A stretch of DNA of 64,000 bases from NCBI GenBank assembly GCA_038496675.1, contig CM076651.1, positions 7,109,690-7,173,689 of the forward strand. The letters are read 5' to 3'. Origin of the DNA: Rachycentron canadum. Its lineage: Eukaryota; Chordata; Actinopteri; Carangiformes; Rachycentridae. The stretch's first letter is position 1; each line of letters starts with the position of its first letter. The position numbers and the translations under genes are program-made. Of the stretch, positions 49,420-61,120 are shown in pieces. The notes under the pieces are model-generated. The model searched no databases. It saw nothing but the letters and a program-made list of their open reading frames with translations, and had not been told where the DNA came from.

Positions 49420-50834
49420 TATTTCTGTGAATCCCAGAAAAGAGGATCTGACCTCAGTCAAAAGTGTAAAGCTTGTCTTGTCGCTTGGAAACCACCAGTC
49501 CAGGCTGAGCCCATCAAAACCATAAGATGTCAGTAGAGTGATAGCAGACTCGATGAAGTTTGCTCTGCTTGTCTGTGTGGACACCATTGTACTGAATCTG
49601 GTAAAGATGAATACAAAACATCCAAAAAAATTTAAATATGCAGTTTCTGAAATTTTTTTTCAGTATTAAAGTATTAGAAACAAGTAGGATAACTCTGTTT
49701 TAGCATTTAGTTTACATTAGCTGCAAACACAACACTAGAAACAAAAACAATGTATTTTAATTTTGTAGGAGTGAATTTGTAACATTTTTAAAATTAAATG
49801 AAAAGAAGGTAAAGAGTTTTTAAATATGATTAAATATCACCAATGCAATCCTATAATGCAAACACAAAGCTGCCACACAGCATGAATTGACAAGGCATCA
49901 CCTTAATGAAAACGTCATGTATAAGTGCTGTATGTAACTCACCTTTGTGTGTCACCAACTGCCAACAGGGTTTTGAGCAGTGGATTTCTGTGGGACCATT
50001 AAAGTTTAGTGACATGACATTTAACAACAACACAAAACTGATGAAAATTTCCAAAATCCTGAGAGGCTACAGGTCTGACCTGGTTTTGAGAGCATTGAAG
50101 GACTCATAGAGCTCTAAGTCAGATGCTCTCCTTGGGACCAGAGCATTTACACTGCTAATGTCAGAGAAGGCGAAGATCAGATGGGTACACTTGTTGGGAT
50201 CAATGTCGGAAATCATGACCTTCCCATTCATCATTCTATTTTCAGCCAAGCTGTTATAGTAACACACCAGCCTGGAGGAAGAGGCTGAGACATGGAGAAG
50301 ATAGTCTTAATTGTATATCATTAGTTTTTTAAGACTTTTTTTCAAACTATTGTTGACTTAGTTACTGTTCGTAAGATTGTTTATTAGGATTAATAAATGC
50401 AAGTTCTAAACTTACCCAAGCTGGCAATGATCAAACAGAGACCTTCAAAGGAAGATAGTTGGCATGAGGTTAAAAAAATCTTAATAGGTAGGTTCACTGA
50501 AGTTACAAATTAAATTAATTCATAAAAAAGAAGGAAATTTCATTCTACATGTGACACACACGAACAACCCACAGATGTCTGAATATGAGCAAATTGTTAA
50601 GTAATTAAATATTGCAGATGCTATGTCTAGAAAAGTTAATTTTTCAATGTTGAAAGCAACATCAATAAAATTCCACTTATCTTCTTTGTAATGTGTGTTG
50701 GCAGAAATCTCCAAAAGTTGAATAAATTAATCCTTAACTACCTACAAGGATAAATTCCACTGGAGGTAGTGTGAAAAGATTTGTGATTTACTTGATCAGC
50801 GTGCCTTACCTGCAGCAAGAAGTAGCTTGCACAT
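47703..50834 (-). CDS. Secreted chitinase-like protein G (GH18 + Thr-rich linker + CBM14), catalytic motif lost
   Basis: Eleven coding exons, 462 residues: 50810-50834, 50416-50442, 50080-50284, 49943-49987, 49453-49597, 49148-49272, 48933-49056, 48655-48837, 48414-48530, 48162-48294, 47703-47962. It starts MCKLLLAAG (signal peptide). The catalytic segment is DGLSLDWW (W136 for Glu), and GDTQR replaces GGWNFG. The barrel end reads GGVFVWSLDLDDFSG. The last exon is the longest of the array: residues about 382-410 are almost all Thr, a mucin-like linker probably O-glycosylated, followed by a six-cysteine CBM14 ending CCVFP. Linker length could vary because its codons form a tandem repeat (47879-47944). 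A GT microsatellite lies between exons 6 and 7, near where A and B carry theirs. Secreted, chitin-binding and non-catalytic is the likely role. Confidence 0.92.
47879..47944 (-). repeat. Coding Thr-codon minisatellite
   Basis: Repeats of a 15-base unit (gtggttgtagtggtg on the plus strand) encode the Thr-rich linker of gene G. Other array members have a shorter linker (F, F') or almost none (A, B, D). Confidence 0.8.
49319..49418. repeat. TA/GT microsatellite in an intron of gene G
   Basis: About 80 bases of GT with one GC interruption, in the intron that carries a CA/TA repeat in A and B. Confidence 0.95.
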
Positions 50835-51176
50835 GTTGTCACAATGTAACTAAAAAAAAAAGGAAAAATCCAGTCAGAGCATGTCAAGTTGCACATTTTG
50901 AATTCAGGTTTGATTAAACAGCTACCTATACCATGCTGCAATATTGCTTTAGTAGCTGAATAATGGCGATAATTGGTATTGGTAACACACAATTATCATA
51001 GCATCAGATACAAAAATTAGAGAGACAAGGTCTGTGCAGCGCCTGCATCTCTCATCCCCTTTACATGAGTCTAGTTTCGTGAGCTCATTAGTTCGAGGAT
51101 TGGAGCAGGTATAGTAGCACACATAGCTACAGCTAAAAAAATCTGTGAATAAAGTCAGAGTAAAAGGTTTACTTAC

Positions 51177-51262
51177 AAAGACAAAGGCAGAAGAAGCATA
51201 TACTCTCTTTCTCCTGTGACTGTTGACTGACTGATGGATGGTCTGGCTCTTATAATGGGTAG
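51177..51262 (-). promoter_or_regulatory. Core promoter and non-coding exon 1 of gene G
   Basis: Sense-strand CCCATTATAAGAG (51259-51247), leader CAGTCAGTCAACAGTCACAG, exon end GTCTTT with donor GTAAGT below 51177. Confidence 0.7.
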
Positions 51263-51767
51263 ATCGTTTCGGAGGGTGTGGCACTTTAATATTGGGCGGG
51301 GATGTGTTTTTTGACATTGATGAGCCACCTTATTATCATGTCTATTTGACTTTGAATACAAATACAAGGGCCTGATAATATATAATATCAAGCCTCATTC
51401 AAACTACTTGAAAACTGTGGAATTCGTAACATTAAGGGATGTATGTATGTAATGTAGCTGCAATAAAGTAGACAGCAGGAAACAATATATATATAATATA
51501 TAAACAATATATATATAAACTTTGTGTTTTATCATAATATAGTCTCACATTGTTGGCTGAGTAACAAGAAAAATTTAAATACTCACACAATATAATACAA
51601 TAGCAATTGAAGAATCAGTTCCAATTTTTCTTAAGTGCTTTAACTTTCAGTGCTAGAGAACATGCTTCAAAGACCAACATCTATACCCTAACTGGGTAAT
51701 GATGTGATTACATGATCAGTATCTTAAGCCTTGAGGCCACTAGGCCTAAGATTTGGACACTTGTACT

Positions 51768-51832
51768 AGGTACTTGGCTAGGTACTAGCCAAGTACCTAG
51801 GTTAACAACCTAGTACAAGGTACTAGGTTGTT
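51768..51832. repeat. Two adjacent perfect hairpins
   Basis: 51768-51780 pairs with 51786-51798 (13-base arms, aggtacttggcta, 5-base loop). 51804-51816 pairs with 51820-51832 (13-base arms, aacaacctagtac, 3-base loop). Both share the ctaggtac/gtactagg theme. Confidence 0.85.
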
Positions 51833-52904
51833 CCAACCAAATTTGCAAAATTCTGTGGGATTAGACTCTACAGAAATAGCTTTAATGGCTCGCAGCCCAG
51901 CGGGCAGTTTATTAGGTGCACCTAACAACAGCACAGCAATACATCCTGCTTTAACTAAGATTATAATGTTCAGTTTTTGTTGAAAATGTTCCAGAGAGGT
52001 GCTGATTCAATTCGATGATCATTTTTTGGGAGTTTGTGGTGCTGTTGAACTGTATTGCATTATACAAAGAGGTGTGTCTGTTGTTCTGTCTCTCTATGCC
52101 ATTATTATTTTTATTTTTCCAGAAATAATCTTATCAAAGGAGTTTAAAAGTTTTACCAAAACCTCTGCATTTATTCATTAATATCTTTGTTGGGTGTCTT
52201 CTCCTTTACCAATGATCCATGTTCAGCAGCAGAAAACACTTTGTCTAGTAGGTACAGCATTACTTTCCAGACATAAGAAGATGGGTCAAAACAGAAATTG
52301 GAATCAAATTGTGGTGCAATTAAGTTCAATTGAATACACTGCACAGTAAACAATTTCATTTTTTCGCACCAGTTTAGTTGTGGTCAATGAGCATTTAAAT
52401 ACTGTTTTATTTTATATTTTTATATCAACTTCTTATAATAAGTGATATAGCCCTACATGAAAACAAAACCAAAATTAAAATAATGATAAAAATAATTCAA
52501 AATAAATAAATAAATAGATATCATTTAATACAAAATTTGATGCCAGTTTTATTTGTTGGTTGCTTCATCTCTGTTAATCAAATATGATCACACCACACAA
52601 ACAAGTCTCATTAAGCAAATTAGCAGTTTATTTTAGTGATGATCATGAATATTTAATGCTTTACAGAAATGTTTTCAGTGCATTGAAGGTAATGTGCTAA
52701 AGAAAAGTATATTCCAGAGACATACTGCTGTTTTTTTAAGCTGAGACATGGTGACATAGCACAAATGACTACAAAAAGCTTTAAAAACATCCTTACATGA
52801 AAAATTGAGTTGTTTTTCTAATGTAGAACGTTACTGGCCAGAACTGTGATAAAACATCACACATGTATCCTAAACCTTTTACGTTTATAGACTAATTATT
52901 GGGG

Positions 52905-52985
52905 GTGGCATGGTGGTGCAGTGGTTAGCGCTGTTGCCTCACAGATACTGGAGTTTGCATGTTCTCAATGTGCCTGTAGTGTGCA
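52905..52985 (+). repeat. Partial short interspersed repeat
   Basis: Reads gcatggtggtgcagtggtta, gcgctgttgcctcacag and gagtttgcatgttctc, a common fish repeat core. It is related to 26909-27085, opposite strand. Confidence 0.55.
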
Positions 52986-53860
52986 TGTTAGAAGTTAGTG
53001 TTGCAATACAATTTCTGATCACCTTACACGCTGAAAATATTATTATATATTATTGCATGTATTGTCAATTCTCTGTTTGCTTCCTTCACATCCCTCTCGC
53101 TCACGCCCCCTACCAAACTCTGATGTCCCCCCACGTCATCGTGCAAAATGTTCAGCATGTTGAATGTTCAGCATGTGTGCAGTTCACAGGGGAATGCAGC
53201 TCGCAGGTGTAGCAGGTGTGAGACAAAGAAAAACATACCATCAGTACATGTTGTAATTAAGGGTGTGATTAACACACCTTTGCTTAGGTATAATTGAAGG
53301 AATTCCTTCTCCTTATGAAGATGCTGTTGATGTGCATTGCAAAGCCATCACCCTCTCATTGAATTGTCAGGGTGTTGTGTATATCAGAATGGCTGCTAAC
53401 ACTCACCTGTGCCCATCTTGTAAGGGAGTGCACATGACAATGACAAGACAACTGAATTGATTAACACCTTGTAGTCACATCTTTTATATAATTGGCAGCA
53501 CCTACAGAACCTTTGTATTATAAAGGAAGTAGCATCTTAATAAGTCGAAAACAAGGAAAGGTTAACCACCGTGGAAAAAATCTTTGGTATTTTTGAGGAA
53601 CACATAGCTAATTTTAGTTCAGGGCCAAGATGTGCTGGTGATCAAATGCATCACCTGCTGGATGTCACTTTGCTCCCTTTGCACTTCAGGTGTTATGTTG
53701 AGAGAAAAACACAGGTTGTACACACAGACCTTGTGGAGTGATACTCAGTTGTGGGCTGCTCACTGTCAATCGCCTGCTGACTGGATATTATTTTACCACC
53801 CTGCGGTTCATTTGCTCTCACACTGCTGTTTAACAGTCATGTAAAAACCTGTCTTACATA

Positions 53861-54030
53861 CAGTACTGTGAAAAAGTCTTAGGCCACCTTTAGATTTGTT
53901 GTTTTCTTAATGCTATCATGACCATACATGATTATTTCTTAGAATGCAACCAGAAAATACAGGAAATGTGTGTGCAGTGTTAAAAAACAGGGGGAAAAAA
54001 ATCTGAAAAAAACTGACTATCACCAAATAT
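53861..54030 (+). mobile_element. Tc1/mariner terminal fragment abutting gene H
   Basis: Begins cagtactgtgaaaaagtctt, aggccacctttagatttg, a terminal inverted repeat of a fish Tc1-like element, and is truncated on the right. It ends about ten bases from the stop codon of gene H, so it probably forms the 3' UTR of that gene. A fuller relative is at 55561-56163. Confidence 0.75.
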
Positions 54031-54040
54031 CTAATGTCAT

Positions 54041-57000
54041 TTAAGGCCAGTTACAGCACTTGCAGCTATCTTGAAAGACTAAATTATTTGGGCAGTTTAG
54101 GATCCAGGTGATGCCATTGGCGCAACTGTAAAAAGAATGTGGGTCATCAGGTTTGGCATAAACACCACCAGCCTGTGTAGCACAGAAGTTGTTGTCTAGG
54201 GTTTTCAATGGAGTAATTGTAGGTCTGGGCTGAACCGTTGCATGAGTGTCTTTGGTTGTAGACTCAGGGACTTGAGTTGGAGTTTGTCCATTGGGGAGGG
54301 GAGGGAGATCTGGAGAAACAACAGTAAGTTATTAATAGTCAGTAGAATCAAAATTAAGAAATGTGAAGGAATTAATGCTTGATGCATATTAAAAAAAATG
54401 TTTAAGCAATTTTCTTTTCCATTTACTAGAGGCTAAAAGAGAGCGAAGATAGCTGATGAGGGCATAGTTTCCTTGTCCACAGAACTGTCCATTAAAGTCG
54501 TCCAAATCCAGGGCCCAGACAAAGGCTCCTCCAAATCTGTTGTCCTTAAGGTAACGGACCTGAATGAACAATGACAGAGCTGAAACATTGTCTATACCTT
54601 GTATAACATTTTCAAATTCAAATTTATTCAACATAACAAAGTTACATCAAGGCACTTTACATATAGAGCAGGTCTAGACCAAACTCTTTAAATCATTTAA
54701 TGGGAACCAACAAATCCCACTTTTAATAGAAAAACATGGCCGACTACCTTAGTCACAAAACTTTCTTTGTTGTCATATCCAACCCATTCATTTTGTTTGA
54801 AGGCATAGGGAACTTTCTGGTCTTCAATCATATGGACAATGGCCCCAGGAAGAAAACTGCAAATCTGAAAAACGGGGTAAAAGAGCATATACTTAATATT
54901 ACTAATAAAATATAGTCTGAGAGTTAAGTTCAAGAAATAGTTGACAGTTTCACCTCATAATAGGACCAGAAGCCAGCCTCTCGTGTAAAAATGCCAGAAG
55001 ATGCGGGACCACTGGTTGGTGCTCCAACCTGACTGGATGCAGTAGACAGTTGAAATGTCCGCCCATATGTAGCAAAGCCCATATTTAGCTTTTCCACAGG
55101 TGTTCCTTTGTCCTGCCAGTACCGCATGGCAAAATCCTGAAATATAAGTTAGAATAAAGGAGACAGATAGATTTCTCCATCCAAATTTAGAGTAAATCTT
55201 AACTTATCTTGTCTTATTGCTAGAAGATCTGCACGTGAAAATGCAGGTGAATGTGTGTTCTCATCCACTGCTGATTTGTTCATGTTAGGAATTGCTTTTA
55301 CTGAGATAAGTAGTTTTCGGAATCACTTAAATATATTTCATATATCAGAAGTGTTGTTCTCACAACTCTTAATGCAGTTCTCAAAACAGTTAATGCATCT
55401 CTCATAGCACAAATTCACCTGTCCAAAAACCCCTACGTAATCAAAACCTTGTTCATGTGTCGAATCATGCAAAGTGAGTCAATCACTTCAACATTGTCAA
55501 AATCATCTCACAGTGGTTTAGACACCAAATGTTAATGTTAATGTGCATATATGTATAGTAATGTGTAAAAGGCCGCTCTTAGATTTGTTGTTTTAGCAAC
55601 GCTATAATGACCATATGTAATTATTTCTTAGTCTCTGTATTAGAATACAACCTTTCCAGTTGAATTCCAGTAAATGTGTATTCAGTATGAAAACACAGGA
55701 AAAAAATCTGAAAAAACTGCTTCTATTGGCTAAAGTGGCAAGTATTCAATGTGACCTCACCTTACACTTGAGCAATAGCAGGAACCTGGCTCTTAAAACT
55801 GAATGGAATGGAGCCCTAACTAATGTCATTGCTAACACCTGTATTTGTCAACTATTTAATATCAAAATGATGCTGTGAAAAAAGTCCATTACACCAGGTT
55901 TGAGCAAGATATGCTTGAGCATTACATACACATGTTGTACGAGTTGAACTCATTGGAAGCTGTTAATACGTATAAGACCAACTTTCATCACATCTTTCCA
56001 TTGAAAATGCCAAAGATCCCAGAATTTGACAGACATAAAATCATAATTTTGCATCAGCAAGGCCACTCTCTAAGGAAAATCAACTTATAGAAGCTGTTTT
56101 TTTAATTATAGCATTGCTAAAACAGCAAATCTAAGGGTGGCCTAAGAATTTTGCACAGTTCTTTATATAAATATATATAAATAGACAAGTCTACTTCTTC
56201 TTGCCACCAGGCTTTTAGACACCACATGCTCCCACAAAGCCTGGCTCATGTATTTTGACATCTGCGTCTTGCTCCATTATGCACTGTGTGAAACTTACAT
56301 ACATGCTTGTGTATAATTACTGCACTGTCATAACATGCACCTGGGATACAAGATTGATTTGTTGTTTTGTTTCTCTTTGTTCGAACTGATCCTGTTGTCA
56401 GAGCACATCATTATATTTCTTTTAATTTGAAGGGCAATTACATCATTTGCCATCACTGACAGCATGTGACTGGTTTTGTTCTCTCAAGCATATCTGGCGG
56501 AAGTTGAAAAGAATTTGATTAAAAACGCTAATGCAATGCAGGACCGCAAGGTGAGCTGTGATTCTTTAGTAGTGAAATATGTGTCTCGTGCTTCATGCAC
56601 ATCACAAGTATTTTGCACATTGTAAATACTTCTGTTTCAGCCAAGAACTTTTTTTTTTGCTGTTCCCTTTGTTCTGTACAAATGTAAAATGCAGAAACAA
56701 GAAGGGAAAGTTGGGAATAAATGAGAGGAATAAATATTTTTACATTCCTACTGCAGCAAATAAATAAATAAAACCCAGTACTCACAGTATTTAAGTAAAC
56801 ATGGTCCCCGGTGTCTTGAGATCCTTTGTATAAGGGGCTGTGATGTCCTGTTACTCTCTCCCAGGTGCCATGGAAATCATAGGTCATCACATTAATAAAA
56901 TCCAGGTACCTGATCAAATGCATGTGAGATCAAGTTCACTAAAGCATGTTGACAGCAAATTAATTGGGATTATGTGGGGAGTAATATTGAGGTGTACTTT

Positions 57001-57141
57001 GCCATCTCTGCAATTTCATAACCAGTATCAATGGTTCCTTTCCCAGCAGCCACAGCAGCAGAGACAATTAATCTTGGCCTGCCAGTCGCTGTTTCCTCAG
57101 CTTTGTAGGCCTCTAGAAGTTCCTATAGATAGATATATCGT

Positions 57142-57204
<63 letters not shown>

Positions 57205-57493
57205 TAAAAATAACAACACAACTGTTAAATATCAGTTGAACATCTGAAGAGTAATTGTGGCTCTGACCTTGCATAACACTGTGAATCGCTGTTTGTCCTC
57301 CAGGGGACTTCCTCTTGACCCAGGGTATTCCCAGTCCAGGTCCAATCCATCAAAACCATGTTTTCTCAGCATTTCAATAGAAGACTGGATAAATGTATTT
57401 CTGTTGGCTTGTGTTGACACCATTGTTGTAAATCTGTGTAGCATTTTGGAGAAAGTAAATGGATCCAAAGAAGGCACATACACACAGATCTTG

Positions 57494-57524
<31 letters not shown>

Positions 57525-58136
57525 GTGATTATTGTTTTGTGTTTAAAAACTCACTTCTGTGTTCCAAAGTTCCAGCCTCCGACGGCCAAAAGTGTTTTAA
57601 GATTTGGATTCCTGTGGGGATACGCACATTTATTTGGCAGCAAGGATTATTGTGTAGAACATTTTATTTTAGTGATAATATCAGAAGACTTTGCACTGAC
57701 GTTTGTTTGAGTCCGTTAAACGACTTGTAGAGCTCCTCATCATTCCATTCTATGGTGACCAACTTATTTGCATCATTAATACCAGCAAAGGCATAGATCA
57801 GGTGGGTACACAGGTTTGGATCAATATTGGAAGGCATAAACTTCCCTTGGCCAGGTCTGTATTGGGACCAGTTAGTGAAATAACACACCAGCCTGGTGCC
57901 TGAGACTAAACATAGAAGGTAGAAGGAAATTGTTTCTATTAATCTTTGAAGAACAACAATTGAGACACTAGAACAGTTGGTAGTGTGTAATTTATGAACT
58001 CACCCAAACTGCTGAGGAAAAGGCAGAAACCTTGTAAAGGTGCAGATTTAGTCAGTAAACTTTGTAAGTGTTGTTCAAGAAATGATTTCATAGCTTATCA
58101 TTGTATCTTACCTGCAATCAGAATGAATTTGCTCAT
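54041..58136 (-). CDS. chia: Canonical secreted chitinase H (GH18 + CBM14), catalytic motif intact
   Basis: Eleven coding exons, 474 residues: 58112-58136, 58004-58030, 57701-57899, 57555-57611, 57268-57433, 56998-57122, 56786-56909, 54954-55136, 54748-54864, 54427-54559, 54041-54309. Sizes of 57, 166, 125, 124, 183, 117 and 133 are those of vertebrate acidic chitinase/chitotriosidase, and the length is close to human CHIA. The signal peptide is MSKFILIAGFCLFLSSLG. The motifs are complete: LLAVGGWNFGTQK, DGLDLDWEYP (D131, D134, D136, catalytic E138) and MTYDFHG (Y210, D211). It should hydrolyse chitin beta-1,4 links by substrate-assisted retention. GGAFVWALDLDDF closes the barrel. A Pro/Thr linker leads to a six-cysteine CBM14 ending CCNWP. 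The intron at 55137-56785 is enlarged by a Tc1-like element. Whether it is orthologous to CHIA or CHIT1 cannot be settled here. Confidence 0.93.
54610..54735 (-). repeat. Short interspersed repeat in an intron of gene H
   Basis: Reverse-orientation member of the family at 45525-45690 (minus strand gtgggatttgttggttccc, agagtttggtctagacc, tgtaaagtgccttgatg). It ends 13 bases from exon 54748-54864. Confidence 0.65.
55561..56163. mobile_element. Tc1/mariner-like remnant in an intron of gene H
   Basis: About 600 bases with imperfect terminal inverted repeats of about 50 bases: 55563-55612 (gtgtaaaaggccgctcttag, atttgttgttttagcaacgc) and 56110-56163. Inside, the plus-strand frame ends PEFDRHKIIILHQQGHSLRKI (56025-56085), resembling the helix-turn-helix start of Tc1 transposases. 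The rest of the transposase is missing. Confidence 0.75.
57133..57204. repeat. (GATA)n microsatellite in an intron of gene H
   Basis: About 18 uninterrupted TAGA/GATA units starting ten bases beyond the exon at 56998-57122, in its upstream acceptor region. Confidence 0.95.
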
Positions 58137-58139
58137 GGT

Positions 58140-59410
58140 GATTGTGCTTGGATGAACTCTTGCAGCTTAAAAAGCTGAGCACCAAAAAGCTCTCTTTATC
58201 TGACGAAAAATGCACACGTTATGATAATAATTAACCAGGAACAAATTGTGTCACAGAAAGTTTAGGGGACGGATCTGTTGTATCACCAAAGTAGGTCAAA
58301 TAACAATAATTTTGACCCCACAGAGAAAACCTGGCAAATGAAACAAACGTACTTGTTGCAAAAACTTATTTACAGCCTAATTAAGTTGTATTATTCTTCA
58401 CCAACAGGTACAGAGACAGAGAAAGGTGCAAGTTAGCCACGTTGATATATCGTTTGACATTAGCTTATTGCAAATGTATTGGTATTGGTATATATGCCCT
58501 TTGGTATATATGTCCAGAAATGCAAATCAAGATTTGTGGTAATTTAAAAAAGACTATCATCATTGCATCATTTGGCCACCAGAGACCTCCAACAGTTTGA
58601 TTTTTCAACTGTAAAATCACCAAAATTATATGAATTCTAGCCACAATTTTTTTATGTTAATGTTACATGTTTATATTGGTGAACAAAGAATTATGAATTA
58701 TGACATTAGAACTAATTGCTGATATAAACTGTATATATATATACTATATATCATAATTTGTGTACTTCTGTAGCTTCAGTTTGTGAAGCCATAGTTGATG
58801 TATTCCTATAGTGTTCTCTTTGTACTTTGATACTGTGGTATATACAGTATGTCACATTCTTATTTACTGATGTTCCCAGAAATGTAGAGTGGCCCTGAGG
58901 TCAGGTGACTGTCCTCATTTGGACTTTAGACAGTGCTGACATGGATTCACTGCATGTTCTGCAAGAAATTGAATTGTCCTCTGCCCTATAGTGTGTGTCA
59001 ATATACACAGTATAGTATAATGAGAACTTTTTCCCATTTTTTTTTTTTTGTTTCATATGTGATATTTTGAATTTAGATGTTTTATTCAATGAATAAATAG
59101 TTGAATAGTCTACAAAAATGTAATTATTTGCATTGGATGAAATGTTTAAAAACTGAAACATATGATTTTGCCCGATAAAGGAGTTCATTTGAAGAGGGAG
59201 TATTCTCTCATGCCAAATGTGGTTCTTTGCCGGGAATGTGTGGTGTCACTCACTAGTAGCAGGGGCAGCAGTTGTGGTTTTGTCTGGACCAGGATGGTTT
59301 TCAGTAAACTGAAATGGTGAATGTGTGATTACAGGAGGGGAGGAAATCCAGCAAGATAAAAAAAATATTTAATGCAAAGAGATTATAAAAAGAAGATTGA
59401 ACTTACACCC
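58140..59410. other. Upstream region of gene H, no gene seen
   Basis: A sense-strand GATAAAG at about 58192-58199 may be the TATA-like element of gene H; the leader differs from that of the other array genes. The rest is AT-rich with no coding signal. Confidence 0.45.
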
Positions 59411-60179
59411 TAAGTTTCCCTGTCCACAGAATGGTCCACCATAAATTATCCAGAGACCAGACAATGGCTCCTCCAGATGTGTACGTACAGACGCTGGACC
59501 TGTGGGATATCAGTTATAAAGTGCTACAGTTTCATTACAAGTTTTGAAAGTATAACACACTGTCTTATACATATTCCAAGACCTCCCTCAGGGATTTTAG
59601 TTGAATTAAATTTGAAAAATAAAGCATTTTTGTCTCTGTTTACAGTGTGTAGATGTGCAGTTTTTTGGTGCAATGTGTATCCTTATTTGTAAAACCTGAC
59701 TGCAAATCAATTTCCTTTAAGAGACATTAAGGATGTACAGTGCATACTTTGGAGCAGCTGAATTGTTCATGCAAGAAATAAAATGGATATATAAATAAAT
59801 TCTTTCATATCGAAGGTATAGGCAAAAAAATAAACCTGATTTTGTGTAACAGATTTTTTTTTGGTAGGTCCTGGTGGGCTTGCAGGTTTTATTTGTATAC
59901 CTGTGGTTTGAATTTACATCACTCTGGGTGACAGCTATAATTCTGGTAACAAACATCTAATACATGTACTTGAAAATTTATTGTCTTTGCAAGGCAGGTA
60001 ACAAAAACTAGTTGAACCATGAAGAAAGTTGCAGTACAATATTGGGAAATGAAAACCCACATGCTCAAAGTTTTAAGTTAGAGTGCCACCTTCTGCCTAA
60101 TGTAAGGTATTGTTAAACAGTGTGTGCCGAGCCTGCAATTGTATTGTATCACAATGACGGCAACACAAAGATAATTCAA

Positions 60180-60564
60180 GCCAACAGTACACAACTCACT
60201 CGAGAAGAGTTCACGGTGTTTATTGTACAAAGGGTACAAGGCCAGGCAGAAGTATCCAAATCACTAGGCAGAGTCAAAGTCCAAACAGCAGTAACTATGT
60301 AAAAAAACTCTAACAAAAGACTGGACCGCCGACATGAAGGTACAAGACGAACTGGTAGAGAACACTGGGGAAAGGGTAGGTATATATACACGAGAGAGGA
60401 GGAGCCAATTAGAAACAGGTGAAGCATGTTTGGACAGGTCAGACAAGGACCAGAAAGTGAAAGGCACCTGAAATGAAAAATGGTGGTGAGTGCACAACAT
60501 AAAACAGGAAATGACAAAGAACTGAATGAAAAAAAAATCCTAAGAGCAAGAGCTGGATGTGACA
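60180..60564 (-). mobile_element. LTR-like insertion in pseudogene I
   Basis: Minus strand begins TGTCACATCCAGC and has the purine-rich, TATATA-containing layout of fish LTRs such as 1746-2220 (gacgaactgg and agccaattagaaacaggtg on the plus strand). The far end and target duplication are unclear. Confidence 0.4.
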
Positions 60565-61079
60565 TAAGTTATCAGCTATACACAGTGTCTGTACTAATTT
60601 AGACATGTTTTTCATTTTTGTTTTACGGTCTCAGTGAATGTAGATGTGAAGTAATTTGATGTTTATCACTGTTAATTCTTTAGCTCAAAATGTAACAATT
60701 ACGGAACGGGGCGCCATTTCCTCATCAATCCAGGGGAGACTGCCTCCTTGGAGGAAAGTGCACATCTGTAGATGAAAGAGAAGGATAACAAAAATCCTTG
60801 ACAAGATTTGTGTCTTGCTGTCTTTGTTCCAACAAACATGCAGTTCCCTGTTCACGTTTAACTCACGTTGATTAAATCTGATCAAATAAAATTCAGGTTT
60901 GTAATGTTTAAAACAATACCCCAGTGTTACTCTTGTGTTGACCCCCCTAATGAGTGTAGGACCCATGGACCAACTGTGAACTTCCCATGATGCATCTGAT
61001 GGCACATGTCTGTCTATATGTGGCAAAAGCAACAATGACATCCCTCTGGTATTTCATAACGAAGTCCTGTGAGAAGAAG

Positions 61080-61080
<1 letters not shown>

Positions 61081-61120
<40 letters not shown>

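Larger units (their letters stand above)
51263..53860. other. Spacer between genes G and H, no gene seen
   Basis: Holds the twin hairpin at 51768-51832, a partial short repeat at 52905-52985 and a loose copy of the conserved upstream block at 53140-53215. I see no coding region. Confidence 0.5.

Noticed and set aside
51140..51317. 122-codon minus frame upstream of gene G
   Set aside because: It overlaps the TATA element and non-coding first exon of gene G.
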